Shown: positions 42,315-51,075, counted from the stretch's first letter. The stretch is DNA of 64,000 nt from Mariniflexile sp044335535 (GCF_044335535.1 NZ_JBIQVZ010000001.1:496001-560000); one strand, 5' to 3'. A program made the numbers and translations. Notes: generated from the letters alone by a model not told the origin.

Positions 42315-42836
42315 ATGAATAAACTAGTTTCTCCTTTAAATTTTAAAGCTTGGATTGAAGAAAACCGCCATTTATTAAAACCACCCGTTGGAAATAAAGT
42401 AGTTTGGAAAAATGGTGAATTTATTGTCATGGTAGTTGGTGGCCCCAATAACCGAAAGGATTACCATTACAACAAAACCCCTGAATTTTTCTATCAAGTT
42501 GAAGGTAATATGGTATTAAAAATTATGGATGGAAATACACCAAAAGACATCCATATAAACGAAGGCGACATTTACTTGTTACCTGCAAAAGTGCCACATT
42601 CACCACAACGTGCTGCCAATACGGTTGGTTTGGTAATTGAGTATCCGCGTTCTAAAAAAATGAAAGACGCCTTAGAGTGGTACTGCGAAAAGTGCAACAA
42701 TTTACTATATAGAAAGAAATTTAAATTGGATAATATTGAAACCGATATGCCTAAAATTTTTGATAAGTTTTATAGCGATGTGGAAAAACGTACCTGTACC
42801 AAATGTACTTACGTTATGGAACCGCCTAAAAATTAG
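42315..42836 (+). CDS. nbaC: 3-hydroxyanthranilate 3,4-dioxygenase
   Basis: Fe(II) ring-cleaving cupin enzyme that opens 3-hydroxyanthranilate to 2-amino-3-carboxymuconate semialdehyde. This 173-residue bacterial-type protein has the iron ligands in DYHYNKTPEFFYQVEG and PHSPQR, and the C-terminal rubredoxin-like site CEKC ... CTKC. I take the ATG at 42315 (MNKLVSPLNF); an upstream ATG at 42279 adds 12 unrelated residues. The stop codon lies within the first unit of a heptamer tandem repeat. Confidence 0.95.
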   Translation: MNKLVSPLNFKAWIEENRHLLKPPVGNKVVWKNGEFIVMVVGGPNNRKDYHYNKTPEFFYQVEGNMVLKIMDGNTPKDIHINEGDIYLLPAKVPHSPQRAANTVGLVIEYPRSKKMKDALEWYCEKCNNLLYRKKFKLDNIETDMPKIFDKFYSDVEKRTCTKCTYVMEPPKN

Positions 42837-42909
42837 TGATTAGTGATTAGTGATTAGTGATTAGTGATTAGTGATTAGTGATTAGTGATTAGTGATTAGT
42901 GATTAGTGA
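42833..42909. repeat. Perfect heptamer tandem repeat, 11 x TTAGTGA
   Basis: Eleven identical copies of TTAGTGA over 77 bases; the first contains the TAG stop of the dioxygenase gene. A 7-base unit shifts frame each time and would place stops in all forward frames. Likely variable in length by slippage. Confidence 0.97.
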
Positions 42910-43010
42910 AAATATTAAATATATTCGTCGTTACAAGGAAGTATGGCGAAACAATCTTAAAAGAACAGTAAAAGATTGCTACAACGTAAAAGTCGCTCAA
43001 TGACAGTAAA

Positions 43011-44096
43011 ATGGAAAAACGCAAATTAAGAATTAACGGTCATTCTCATCTACTGCCATATCCAGAAGAAATTCCAGATTTCATGCGTGAAAAAGGCATT
43101 TTTTGGGTTGACAAAGACAGAAAGTTTATGCTTCAAAAAGATTGGAGCCGACCTGTAACGGATTCTAGTTTTTTTTTAAATGAAAAATTAGAATGGATGA
43201 CGCGCTACAATATAGACCATGCCGTGGTTTTAAACCTATCTCAGCTTTATGGGAATGGATTGCGTGTTGAGGAAATGAAACAAGCATTACGTTTTCAAAA
43301 CGATTTTAATGCACGTATCCAACACGAAAATCCAAGTAAATTTACTTGCGGATTTGTTGTACATCCTGGTTTTGTACGCAGTGCTTGTTGGGAAATTGAA
43401 CGCTGTGTTGAAACCCATGGCATGCAACTACTTTGCCTACCAACGCATTTTATGGATACCATTGGAACCTGGCGTTGTATTTTTGACGAAGAAAACGAGC
43501 CTATTTTTGAATTGGCCAATAAATACAATTTAGCAGTTGAAATTCATCCGTATGATGGTGAAAAATTCATTAAGCTGGAAAATACGTCGTGGCGTTTTCA
43601 TCTTATTTGGATGTTGGCACAATGTGCTGATGCGTACCATTTTTTAACCTTGAATGGTTATCAAGAAAAATACCCCAACATGCGAACTTGTTTTGCACAT
43701 GGTGGTCAATTGGCCCAAATTAATTTAGGAAGACGCATTCAAGGGTTTGATGGTAGACCCGATTTATTTGAAGGCAAACACCACCCAAGAAAAGCCGTTG
43801 GGCATAAAAACATTTTTTTCGATACCTTGGTACACGATACTGGTGGCTTACAATTACTAATTAAAAACCAAGGCTCTAAACAAGTTTTAATGGGTTTAGA
43901 CGACCCGTATCCTTTAGGAGAAATGGAAAGTGCCAAACAATCGTCATATCCCGGAAAAATATTAGATTTGGCCATAGAACAAAACATTTTAACTGAAGCT
44001 GAACGCGATGCTATTTGGCAAGATAATGTTATACAATGGCTGTGTGGCGATGATGAAACAGCGAAACAAAAATTAATAAATAGAATCATTAGTTAA
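43011..44096 (+). CDS. 2-amino-3-carboxymuconate-6-semialdehyde decarboxylase (amidohydrolase family)
   Basis: This 361-residue zinc decarboxylase of the ACMSD type has an N-terminal NGHSHLLPYPEEIP (HxH metal ligands), HPGFVR, EIHPYDGEKF with ligand histidine, CFAHGGQLAQI and the late aspartate in MGLDDPYPLGE. It diverts ACMS from quinolinate to 2-aminomuconate semialdehyde. Last gene of the cluster; a degraded GIY-YIG cassette follows. Confidence 0.92.
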   Translation: MEKRKLRINGHSHLLPYPEEIPDFMREKGIFWVDKDRKFMLQKDWSRPVTDSSFFLNEKLEWMTRYNIDHAVVLNLSQLYGNGLRVEEMKQALRFQNDFNARIQHENPSKFTCGFVVHPGFVRSACWEIERCVETHGMQLLCLPTHFMDTIGTWRCIFDEENEPIFELANKYNLAVEIHPYDGEKFIKLENTSWRFHLIWMLAQCADAYHFLTLNGYQEKYPNMRTCFAHGGQLAQINLGRRIQGFDGRPDLFEGKHHPRKAVGHKNIFFDTLVHDTGGLQLLIKNQGSKQVLMGLDDPYPLGEMESAKQSSYPGKILDLAIEQNILTEAERDAIWQDNVIQWLCGDDETAKQKLINRIIS

Positions 44097-44108
44097 ATGT
44101 CCCCCCCC

Positions 44109-44120
44109 GAGCGCAGTCGA
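44109..44120. repeat. Left inverted repeat of the GIY-YIG cassette
   Basis: GAGCGCAGTCGA, exact inverse of 44453-44464. It is preceded by a run of eight C, striking in this AT-rich region. Confidence 0.75.
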
Positions 44121-44130
44121 GAGGTTTATT

Positions 44131-44417
44131 ATGAAATCATATTTTGTTTATATATTAAATATTAAAATGGTCTAACTTATACTGGGATGACCAATAATAT
44201 TTCAAGACGAATTGAAAAACACCAAAAAGGATGGAATAAAACTTGTTTTACTTATAAACGAAAACCTTTAGAGTTAATTTTTTATCAAAAATTCAATGAT
44301 GCAAATCAAGCTATATATTTTGAAAAGAAGATAAAAAATTTGGAGCTCAAAAAAGAAAATGCATTAACTAATGAAGAATATAATATGTTACAAATTCTAC
44401 TGAGTGTAGAAATGTAA
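44131..44417 (+). pseudogene. GIY-YIG endonuclease-like gene, frameshifted
   Basis: From ATG 44131 one frame reads MKSYFVYILNIKMV then stop. Two bases out of register the sequence continues GLTYTGMTNNISRRIEKHQK, then TYKRKPLELIFYQKFNDANQ and AIYFEKKIKNLELKKENAL. Together these are the usual short flavobacterial GIY-YIG domain (about 80-100 residues) with a small deletion around the 'YILKCSDG' segment. The second catalytic tyrosine and arginine are in the downstream part. The piece from 44187 could still be translated from its own ATG, but it lacks the GIY strand. Confidence 0.8.
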
Positions 44418-44452
44418 CTCATTCAAAATATAATCCAAATACCGAATAGATA

Positions 44453-44464
44453 TCGACTGCGCTC
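44453..44464. repeat. Right inverted repeat of the GIY-YIG cassette
   Basis: TCGACTGCGCTC, exact inverse of the left repeat at 44109-44120; the pair encloses the pseudogene. Confidence 0.75.
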
Positions 44465-44501
44465 GACCTGACAAACCATCAAACTATTTTTACAACTTTT
44501 T

Positions 44502-45143
44502 ATGCACTTTTTACCTGAAGAACTAGACAATTATATAGTAGCACATTCTGAAGCTGAGCCAGAATTATTACAACAATTAACGCGCGAAACCTATCAAAAA
44601 ATATTACAACCCATCATGCTTAGCGGTCCGTACCAAGGACGTATATTGAGTATGATTTCAAAATTAACTAATCCAAACGCTATATTAGAATTAGGCACGT
44701 TTACGGGTTATGCAACCTTGTGTTTAGCTGAAGGTTTGCAAAAAGATGGCGAAATCCATACCATTGATATTAATGAGGAATTGGTAGATTTTCAAAGGAA
44801 ATACTTTGACAAGTCTGAATATGGACACCAAATATTCCAGCATTTGGGTAATGCCTTGGATATTATTCCGAAACTTAAAAAAACGTTTGATTTGATTTTT
44901 ATTGATGCCGATAAGCCTAACTACGTTAATTACTTTCATTTAATTATTGATAAACTAAACCCTAATGGTATTATTTTATCGGATAATGTATTGTGGCACG
45001 GAAAAGTAGTAGAACCTCTAGATCCTAAAGATGCTTCAACAAAAGCTGTTTTAGAGTATAATAAACTTTTAAAAGAAGACCCAAGAATTGAAACGGTTTT
45101 ATTGCCTATTAGAGATGGATTGACAATTAGCAGGAAACTTTAA
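44502..45143 (+). CDS. Class I O-methyltransferase (caffeoyl-CoA OMT-like)
   Basis: This 213-residue SAM-dependent methyltransferase of the small catechol-type family has ILELGTFTGYATLCLAEGL (SAM site), IHTIDINEE, the metal-binding DLIFIDADKPNYV and ILSDNVLWHGKV, and C-terminal LLPIRDGLTISRK. It usually methylates a catechol hydroxyl using a divalent cation; the actual substrate is unknown. It follows the kynurenine cluster but is separated from it by the pseudogene cassette. Confidence 0.92.
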   Translation: MHFLPEELDNYIVAHSEAEPELLQQLTRETYQKILQPIMLSGPYQGRILSMISKLTNPNAILELGTFTGYATLCLAEGLQKDGEIHTIDINEELVDFQRKYFDKSEYGHQIFQHLGNALDIIPKLKKTFDLIFIDADKPNYVNYFHLIIDKLNPNGIILSDNVLWHGKVVEPLDPKDASTKAVLEYNKLLKEDPRIETVLLPIRDGLTISRKL

Positions 45144-45204
45144 TAGCTTTAAATACGTTAGGGATTGAAAGCTATGGTAACGCACAAATAAATTAGAATG
45201 AAAT

Positions 45205-45492
45205 TTATAATTTTCTTTTTACAGAACCTGTAAAATCTCCTAAATCGTCTTTGACACTATCCAATTCCTTTTTAACATCGGAAACAATACTGGTGTCAAT
45301 GCCATTTTTTTCAGCACTTTTGGTTATCTCGTGCTTAATATCGTTAGTGGCATCTTTAAGTGTACGCATGCCTTTACCCAAATTACGAGCTATTTCAGGC
45401 AACTTATCGGCACCAAAAACCATGATGACAATAAATAGTATAAAGGCTATTTCTGCACCACTGATAAATAAAAATGTAGCTTGTAGTATCAC
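45205..45492 (-). CDS. tatA: Twin-arginine translocase subunit TatA/B family
   Basis: This protein of about 95 residues has an N-terminal membrane helix (GAEIAFILFIVIMVFGADKLP), an amphipathic helix (EIARNLGKGMRTLKDATNDI) and a charged tail. The FG-(A)-DKLPE hinge is typical. I place the start at GTG 45492, because a -7-like box TATATTTG lies immediately upstream at 45496-45503 and upstream codons look noncoding; an ATG at 45561 would add 23 residues unlike homologues. No tatC is in the window. Confidence 0.88.
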   Translation of the reverse strand: MILQATFLFISGAEIAFILFIVIMVFGADKLPEIARNLGKGMRTLKDATNDIKHEITKSAEKNGIDTSIVSDVKKELDSVKDDLGDFTGSVKRKL

Positions 45493-45550
45493 GATACAAA
45501 TATAGGAAGTTGTTTGAATACTTTTAAAAATTACGACGTTAAATAAAATA

Positions 45551-45579
45551 AAAAAAGCCAACTTTTAGTTGGCTTTTTT
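45551..45579 (-). terminator. Rho-independent terminator after the M1 peptidase gene
   Basis: GCCAAC / GTTGGC stem with loop TTTTA and flanking A- and T-runs, nine bases after the peptidase stop. It insulates tatA from the upstream gene. Confidence 0.82.
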
Positions 45580-45587
45580 ATTAATTA

Positions 45588-47894
45588 TTATCCTTTAATT
45601 TTCTCTTTAAAGGTATCAAACTCAGTTAAAACATCTGTTTTTGGCCAAGAATTATTGGAAACATCTATATCGGCAGTTTCTAAATCAGGATCAATTTCAA
45701 TGGCCGTAATTTCTTTTTCTGAAGCAATCGCTTTACTTACTTCATTATCGTTTAAGCGCCATACTTCAGCAGGATATGTTTCCTTTTTCGAAGTACCGTC
45801 TGCATAGGTATACTTAACAATGATTGGCATGACAAGACCTCCTGGTTTATTAAATGTGATGTTGTAAAAATATTTTGGTGTTTTGATATTTTTACGTTCA
45901 GCTTCTGTAAAATTATCCATTAAATATTCCTTAAGTGGTTTAGAATTATCTAACAGTGTGCCATTTTTTAGTTCTTCTTTATAATCATCACTTCCATCTT
46001 CAACCATATAAACCAAAGGAATAAGGTCTTTTACTGTCCGACCATTTTTTTCTAAATACTCCTTAATATATTGGTTAGGTTCTGATGATACATAGTATTT
46101 TTTCACTTCTTTAACACCTATATCTACCCAATCGGTGGTGTAAAACCAACCTCTCCAAAACCAATCTAAATCCATTGCAGAGGCATCTTCCATGGTTCTA
46201 AAAAAATCTTCTGGTGTTGGGTGCTTAAACATCCAACGATGCGAATATTCTTTAAATGCATAATCGAACAACTCGTGCCCCATTATGGTTTCTCTAAGAA
46301 TATTTAATGCGGTAGCTGGTTTACCATAAGCATTATTTCCAAATTGATATACATTAAGACCTTTGCTCATAATAGGGGCAATAAAATCTTGGTCACCTCC
46401 CATATAAGGTACTATCATACGAGCAGGGCCGCGATCCGAAGGGAATGTTCTGTCTTCTGACGATAATGCTGAAGGATATTTTTCTCCAAATTCTTGTTCT
46501 GCAACATATTGAACAAAAGTGTTTAAACCTTCGTCCATCCAAGTCCATTGACGTTCGTCGCTATTTACTATCATTGGAAAAAAGTTATGCCCTACTTCAT
46601 GGACTATCACACCCATCATACCATACTTAACACGGTCACTGTATTTGCCATCTTCGTCTGGACGACCATAATTCCAGCAAATCATAGGATATTCCATCCC
46701 TTGGTTTTTTGCATGCACGGAAATGGCTTTATGGTATGGGTAATCGAATGTCATCTTAGAATATGATCCTAAAGTACTTGCCACAACTCTAGTTGACCAG
46801 TCTTCCCAAAGTGGATTTCCTTCTTTAGGATACATGGACACGGCCATAACATCTTTATTGCCAATTTTAACAGCCATCATATCCCAAATAAACTTTCTTG
46901 ATGTTGCAAAAGCAAAATCGCGTACGTTTTCTGCTTTTAATTTCCACGTTTTTGTTTTCTCTGAAAAGCTTTTTTCAGCAGCTTCAGCTTCAGCTTGTGT
47001 TACAATTAAAACAGGTTTATCGTATGTCTTTTTTGCCAGCTCGTAACGATCCATCATGGTTTTGGTAAACACCTCTTTTCTGTTTATCAACTCCCCTGTT
47101 CCATCTAAAATATGATCTGCAGGCACAGTAATGTTTACTTCGTAATTACCAAAAGGAAGCGCAAATTCGTCGCGTCCCCAGAATTGCGAATTTTGCCACC
47201 CCTCTACATCATTATACACTGCCATTCTTGGGAAAAATTGTGCAATAATATACGCTCTATTGCCATCTTTTTCAAAATATTCATAACCAGAACGCGCTCT
47301 GTTGGTTACATGGTTATTTACATTATACCACCATTTTATAGAGAATGATATTTTTTCCCCAGCCTTTAATACTTTAGGCAATTCAACACGCATCATGGTA
47401 CTATTAATAGTATATTGAAGCGCATTACCACTAGCATCTTTTACTTCTTCAATATTAAAACCGCCATCAAACGGATCTGTCAAGTAATCTTTAACAAAAT
47501 CTTCCGGTTTTTTAACTTGGGTCACACTACTCTCTTCTATTAAAGGGCTTTTAGAATCTTTAGCACGCTTATTTTGATCTAACTGAACCCACAAATACTT
47601 TAAATCGTCTGGTGAATTATTAGAATAAGTAATAGTTTCAAAACCAGAAAGTTTCATGTTTTTATCATCTAAAACGACATTCATTTTGTAATCGGCTTGT
47701 TGTTGGTAGTATGCTGCACCTGGTGCACCTGAGGCCGATCGATACATGTTTGGTGTTGAAAACTCATCATACAATTGCCTAAATTTATTGGTATTGGTAT
47801 GCCCTGGTTTGCGTTCTGTACTTCCATTATCTTGAGCAAATACAGCTATAGAAATAAAAAAAACAGAAATAAAATAATAATTACGTTTTAGCAT
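45588..47894 (-). CDS. M1-family zinc metallopeptidase, exported
   Basis: This 768-residue aminopeptidase-like protein has a signal peptide (YYFISVFFISIAVFAQ), an N-terminal beta-sandwich (residues about 60-260), and a thermolysin-like catalytic domain with HEVGHNF and, 18 residues later, the third zinc ligand in WMDEGLNTFVQYV. The exopeptidase motif GxMEN is replaced by NQGMEYPMICW, seen in many Bacteroidota members. It probably degrades peptides in the periplasm or outside. A 14-base palindrome lies 46 bases upstream of the start. Confidence 0.93.
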   Translation of the reverse strand: MLKRNYYFISVFFISIAVFAQDNGSTERKPGHTNTNKFRQLYDEFSTPNMYRSASGAPGAAYYQQQADYKMNVVLDDKNMKLSGFETITYSNNSPDDLKYLWVQLDQNKRAKDSKSPLIEESSVTQVKKPEDFVKDYLTDPFDGGFNIEEVKDASGNALQYTINSTMMRVELPKVLKAGEKISFSIKWWYNVNNHVTNRARSGYEYFEKDGNRAYIIAQFFPRMAVYNDVEGWQNSQFWGRDEFALPFGNYEVNITVPADHILDGTGELINRKEVFTKTMMDRYELAKKTYDKPVLIVTQAEAEAAEKSFSEKTKTWKLKAENVRDFAFATSRKFIWDMMAVKIGNKDVMAVSMYPKEGNPLWEDWSTRVVASTLGSYSKMTFDYPYHKAISVHAKNQGMEYPMICWNYGRPDEDGKYSDRVKYGMMGVIVHEVGHNFFPMIVNSDERQWTWMDEGLNTFVQYVAEQEFGEKYPSALSSEDRTFPSDRGPARMIVPYMGGDQDFIAPIMSKGLNVYQFGNNAYGKPATALNILRETIMGHELFDYAFKEYSHRWMFKHPTPEDFFRTMEDASAMDLDWFWRGWFYTTDWVDIGVKEVKKYYVSSEPNQYIKEYLEKNGRTVKDLIPLVYMVEDGSDDYKEELKNGTLLDNSKPLKEYLMDNFTEAERKNIKTPKYFYNITFNKPGGLVMPIIVKYTYADGTSKKETYPAEVWRLNDNEVSKAIASEKEITAIEIDPDLETADIDVSNNSWPKTDVLTEFDTFKEKIKG

Positions 47895-47939
47895 GATTTA
47901 ATTTTATGTATAAATAGATAAATTTTAGTTATATACAAT

Positions 47940-47953
47940 ATTAGCGCGCTAAT
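47940..47953. promoter_or_regulatory. Perfect palindrome upstream of the M1 peptidase gene
   Basis: ATTAGCGCGCTAAT, 14 of 14 bases symmetric, 46 bases before the peptidase ATG. It could be an operator. Confidence 0.35.
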
Positions 47954-48004
47954 TTGCATAAAAAAAGCCGAAATGCTGAGGATTTTTAAATAATTAACTT
48001 TTTT

Positions 48005-48499
48005 TTAGTTGAATTTTAACAAGGCACTACGGTTTTGAGGAATAAGAATAACGCTTTTTTGCTGTGAATTAATTTTTGTTTTAATGATGTTTTGCTGGTC
48101 GCTATACAAATCGAATAGCACCTCGTTACTAATTTCGAAAGATTCGATTTCTTTAACGCCCTCAATTTCCAAATAACATTTAACAAGATCTACATCATAT
48201 TCTTTTCCTATAAAAGACAGACTTGCTTCTTTATTATTAATTTTTATTTTTATTTTTTCATTTAAGTAGCGTTCAATATATAAATCTGTAGTACTAGGCT
48301 CGTTTACACTTGCTAAAGTTATGGTTTCATCGTAACGCTCCCGCAATAGCTTTTCTAAATCGTCAATAAATATCCTTGTTGTGATTTGTACCGATTGCTT
48401 GTTTTGTATATAGTCTATTTGAGTAACGCTTATATAATACTTATGAATGGCAACAAATGCAAAAAAGGGAACTATTAATAGTATTAACAGGCGTTTCAT
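48005..48499 (-). CDS. DUF6702-type exported protein
   Basis: This 164-residue protein has an N-terminal hydrophobic signal or anchor (LLILLIVPFFAFVAIHKYY). It has the pattern I associate with the DUF6702 family: HKYYISVTQIDY, QITTRIFIDDLEKLLRERY, DLYIERYLNEKIKIKINNKE and YLEIEGVKEIESFEISNEVLFD. The family is commonly found beside M1 peptidase genes in Flavobacteriaceae, as here. The function is unknown. Confidence 0.8.
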   Translation of the reverse strand: MKRLLILLIVPFFAFVAIHKYYISVTQIDYIQNKQSVQITTRIFIDDLEKLLRERYDETITLASVNEPSTTDLYIERYLNEKIKIKINNKEASLSFIGKEYDVDLVKCYLEIEGVKEIESFEISNEVLFDLYSDQQNIIKTKINSQQKSVILIPQNRSALLKFN

Positions 48500-48577
48500 A
48501 TAAGTCTTTTTACGTATTTGTTTTTTTTGCTAAAGTAATTATTTTACAATGGTTGTTTCAAAAAGTATTCCAAAAAA

Positions 48578-49348
48578 TCATTGTCCATTTAGTTTCAAAT
48601 TCTCCATGTACTGCTTATACTTATGCCTTAAGAATATTAATATCTTAAAATCGGTTTCGTTTTTGCAGTATTTAATAAAGTTTTCATCATCAGCACAGAA
48701 ATAGAAGAAATCCATTTTTAATGCTTCATCTAAAGGGTTTGATATAAAAAAATCTTTTGACAATCTTCCTTTTATATTTTGCATCAATACCTCTCTCTCT
48801 TCAAGTTTAACTCTGTTTTTTAACATTTTTGTTCTTCCTGAAATGGCATTTAAAATGGGGTTTAAAGGTATAAAACCTGCTCCCGTGGTTGCTTCATTCA
48901 GCCGTCGTTCACTTTGTGTTGCTGGTTTCCCTGTATATCCCGGAATGCCAACATCGTAAAAGTTAATAGGTGCATCGCCTTTTACATTTTTAATGTCAGA
49001 AAGTAAATTTCCAGTAAGTACTCTACCAACAATTACCTCGTCCAACTCGTTAACTTGCTCATCTAAAGTAATCTTAATGGCTTTAAACAACACCATGTTT
49101 TTATCTACAACCACCATTTTTGGTTGGTGCTGTATAGATGAAAACATTATGGTGTCATTCAAACTGGCTGAAATTTTAAATTCCCCTTTGCTATTTGTTA
49201 TGGTAAAAACTTGCGCAGTTTTATTTATAACGTGAATATTTTCTACATCAATTTTACTATCTACTTTCCCCGAAATTTCTACGGATTGCGAAAAAGCAGC
49301 TTGGCACAAAAAAAGAAAAGCAAAAATACTAAATCTGATAGTTGGCAT
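48578..49348 (-). CDS. Carboxypeptidase-regulatory-like domain protein, paralogue 1
   Basis: This 256-residue exported protein starts at 49348 with signal peptide FSIFAFLFLCQAAFSQS; an upstream in-frame start is ignored. A CarboxypepD_reg-like beta domain follows (VEISGKVDSKIDVENIHVIN, ITNSKGEFKISASLNDTI, ITLDEQVNELDEVIVG), as at the start of SusC-type receptors, but no plug or barrel follows. The C-terminal half is helical. It is a tandem paralogue of 49452-50258. The function is unknown. Confidence 0.82.
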   Translation of the reverse strand: MPTIRFSIFAFLFLCQAAFSQSVEISGKVDSKIDVENIHVINKTAQVFTITNSKGEFKISASLNDTIMFSSIQHQPKMVVVDKNMVLFKAIKITLDEQVNELDEVIVGRVLTGNLLSDIKNVKGDAPINFYDVGIPGYTGKPATQSERRLNEATTGAGFIPLNPILNAISGRTKMLKNRVKLEEREVLMQNIKGRLSKDFFISNPLDEALKMDFFYFCADDENFIKYCKNETDFKILIFLRHKYKQYMENLKLNGQ

Positions 49349-49451
49349 ATTTATGGTTTGGCCGATAAATAACGTACACAAACTCTTAAATAAAATGAAA
49401 AACCATTTTAAACTTTTGTTAAAGTGTTAATATTTAATCTAAAAAAAACAA

Positions 49452-50258
49452 CTATTTGTTTTCTATAATATCCAAAAACTTTAAACTTTTATCATAAAGC
49501 AATTGTAAAAACTCCATTTCCTTTCCATAATTAAGTAATGAAAAATCGAAATTTTCGTTTTCAACATACCTAATAAACTCTTCAACCCTATGCTTAGGAA
49601 TATCAAAATTATCAACCAAGAACTCTGAAGCAAAATAATATTTTATTGCTTCCACAGGAACTTCTGGAACTCCTAAATCCTTTTTATTTTTAACTCCCGA
49701 TCTAAATAAGGGAATCAACAATTGATCGACAACATTAACGATATTAAGCCCATTAATCATTGTTTGCCTCTGAGAGTTCATGGCTGTATTACTTACTGTC
49801 GATTTATAATCGGTTTTGAAATCATATGCGTCACTATGCTTAATACCAAAATACAAGGCATCCAATTTTGGACTAAATGTTTTAGTTGATTTTATATCTG
49901 TTACTAAATCTCCCGACAAACCCTTTGTCTTTACAATAACTTCATCTAGCCTATTAATTTCTTCAATTAAAAAAATTTTCATGGATTTTGACTTGAGAAT
50001 AGCCTCGCTAACATAAAAATTGATATTTTGGAATTGCAATGCGCTAACCTCTATAAAATCATTTAAACCAACCGTTATAACAAACTCGCCATTTTCATCT
50101 GTTATAGCGGCAGTATTTGACGATTTGTTAAAAATAGTTATTCCAGAAATATCGCTACTTTCGACAATTAGTTTTCCATTAACCTTAATCCGCTTTATAT
50201 CCTGCGATATTACCTGAAAACCAACCAACAACGTAAATAAAAATATAATTTTTTTCAT
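49452..50258 (-). CDS. Carboxypeptidase-regulatory-like domain protein, paralogue 2
   Basis: This 268-residue exported protein has signal peptide IIFLFTLLVGFQVISQD, then the same domain order as its neighbour (VNGKLIVESSDISGITIFN, ITDENGEFVITVGLNDFI, INRLDEVIVKTKGLSGDLVT, DIKSTKTFSP). The DEVIV and L-S/T-G-x-L-x-x-DIK motifs are shared by both proteins, showing a duplication. The last 100 residues are helical with no catalytic signature. The role is unknown; association with a receptor or secretion apparatus is possible but not shown. Confidence 0.82.
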   Translation of the reverse strand: MKKIIFLFTLLVGFQVISQDIKRIKVNGKLIVESSDISGITIFNKSSNTAAITDENGEFVITVGLNDFIEVSALQFQNINFYVSEAILKSKSMKIFLIEEINRLDEVIVKTKGLSGDLVTDIKSTKTFSPKLDALYFGIKHSDAYDFKTDYKSTVSNTAMNSQRQTMINGLNIVNVVDQLLIPLFRSGVKNKKDLGVPEVPVEAIKYYFASEFLVDNFDIPKHRVEEFIRYVENENFDFSLLNYGKEMEFLQLLYDKSLKFLDIIENK

Positions 50259-50367
50259 GTTTTTTCTTTAAAAATAGTTCTTAATAACTAATTCTGGAAC
50301 TAGATCCTAATAATATTTTGTAAAAACCTTCAAAGGTCTAACTTTACAAAACAAATTTAACAACTTA

Positions 50368-51075
50368 ATGAAAAACATAATTATAGCTAGTACGTCAACC
50401 GTTCATGGAAGTGGTTATTTAGAATATATTTTGCCCGAATTAACCCTGTTTTTTAAAAACGCCAAGACTATTTTGTTTATTCCCTATGCAAGACCAAGTG
50501 GTATTTCACACGATGACTATACAAAAAAAGCAGAGGAAGCCTTCGTGAAAATTAATAAAACCGTAAAAGGCATCCATAAATTTGAAAACCCTATGGAAGC
50601 CATAAAAACTGCCGAAGCCATATTTGTTGGAGGTGGCAATACCTTTGTTTTGACCAGTCAACTATATAAAAACAATTTAATTGAAGCACTTCAAACCGCT
50701 ATAAAAAATGGTACGCCCTATTTAGGAACCAGCGCTGGAAGCAATATTTGTGGTCTCACCATAAAAACCACTAACGATATGCCCATTATATACCCACCAA
50801 GTTTCAATGCCTTGGCGTTTGTACCTTTCAATATCAACCCACATTATTTAGATCCCGATACCAACAGTACCCACATGGGTGAAACCAGAGAAACCAGAAT
50901 AAAAGAGTTTCACCACTACAATACCCCACCGGTAGTTGGTCTGCGCGAAGGTAGTTGGTTGCTGGTAAAAGATCATTCCATAATTCTAAAAGGAACGCTA
51001 ACCGCCCGTATTTTTGAATACAACAAAACACCTTACGAAGTTGAATCAGAAACCCAATTGAATCATTTAAAATAG
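50368..51075 (+). CDS. pepE: Peptidase E (dipeptidase E, S51 family)
   Basis: This 235-residue cytoplasmic serine peptidase hydrolyses Asp-Xaa dipeptides. The nucleophile elbow is GTSAGSNICG, with IFVGGGNTFVLTSQL upstream and the catalytic-site stretch NPHYLDPDTNSTHMGETRE (histidine near residue 160). C-terminal VVGLREGSWLLV is typical. It has no signal peptide. An IS3 relic follows. Confidence 0.92.
   Translation: MKNIIIASTSTVHGSGYLEYILPELTLFFKNAKTILFIPYARPSGISHDDYTKKAEEAFVKINKTVKGIHKFENPMEAIKTAEAIFVGGGNTFVLTSQLYKNNLIEALQTAIKNGTPYLGTSAGSNICGLTIKTTNDMPIIYPPSFNALAFVPFNINPHYLDPDTNSTHMGETRETRIKEFHHYNTPPVVGLREGSWLLVKDHSIILKGTLTARIFEYNKTPYEVESETQLNHLK

Noticed and set aside
42833..42909. CRISPR-like array
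   Set aside because: Units are 7 bases with no spacers; it is a simple tandem repeat. No CRISPR array or cas gene was found anywhere.
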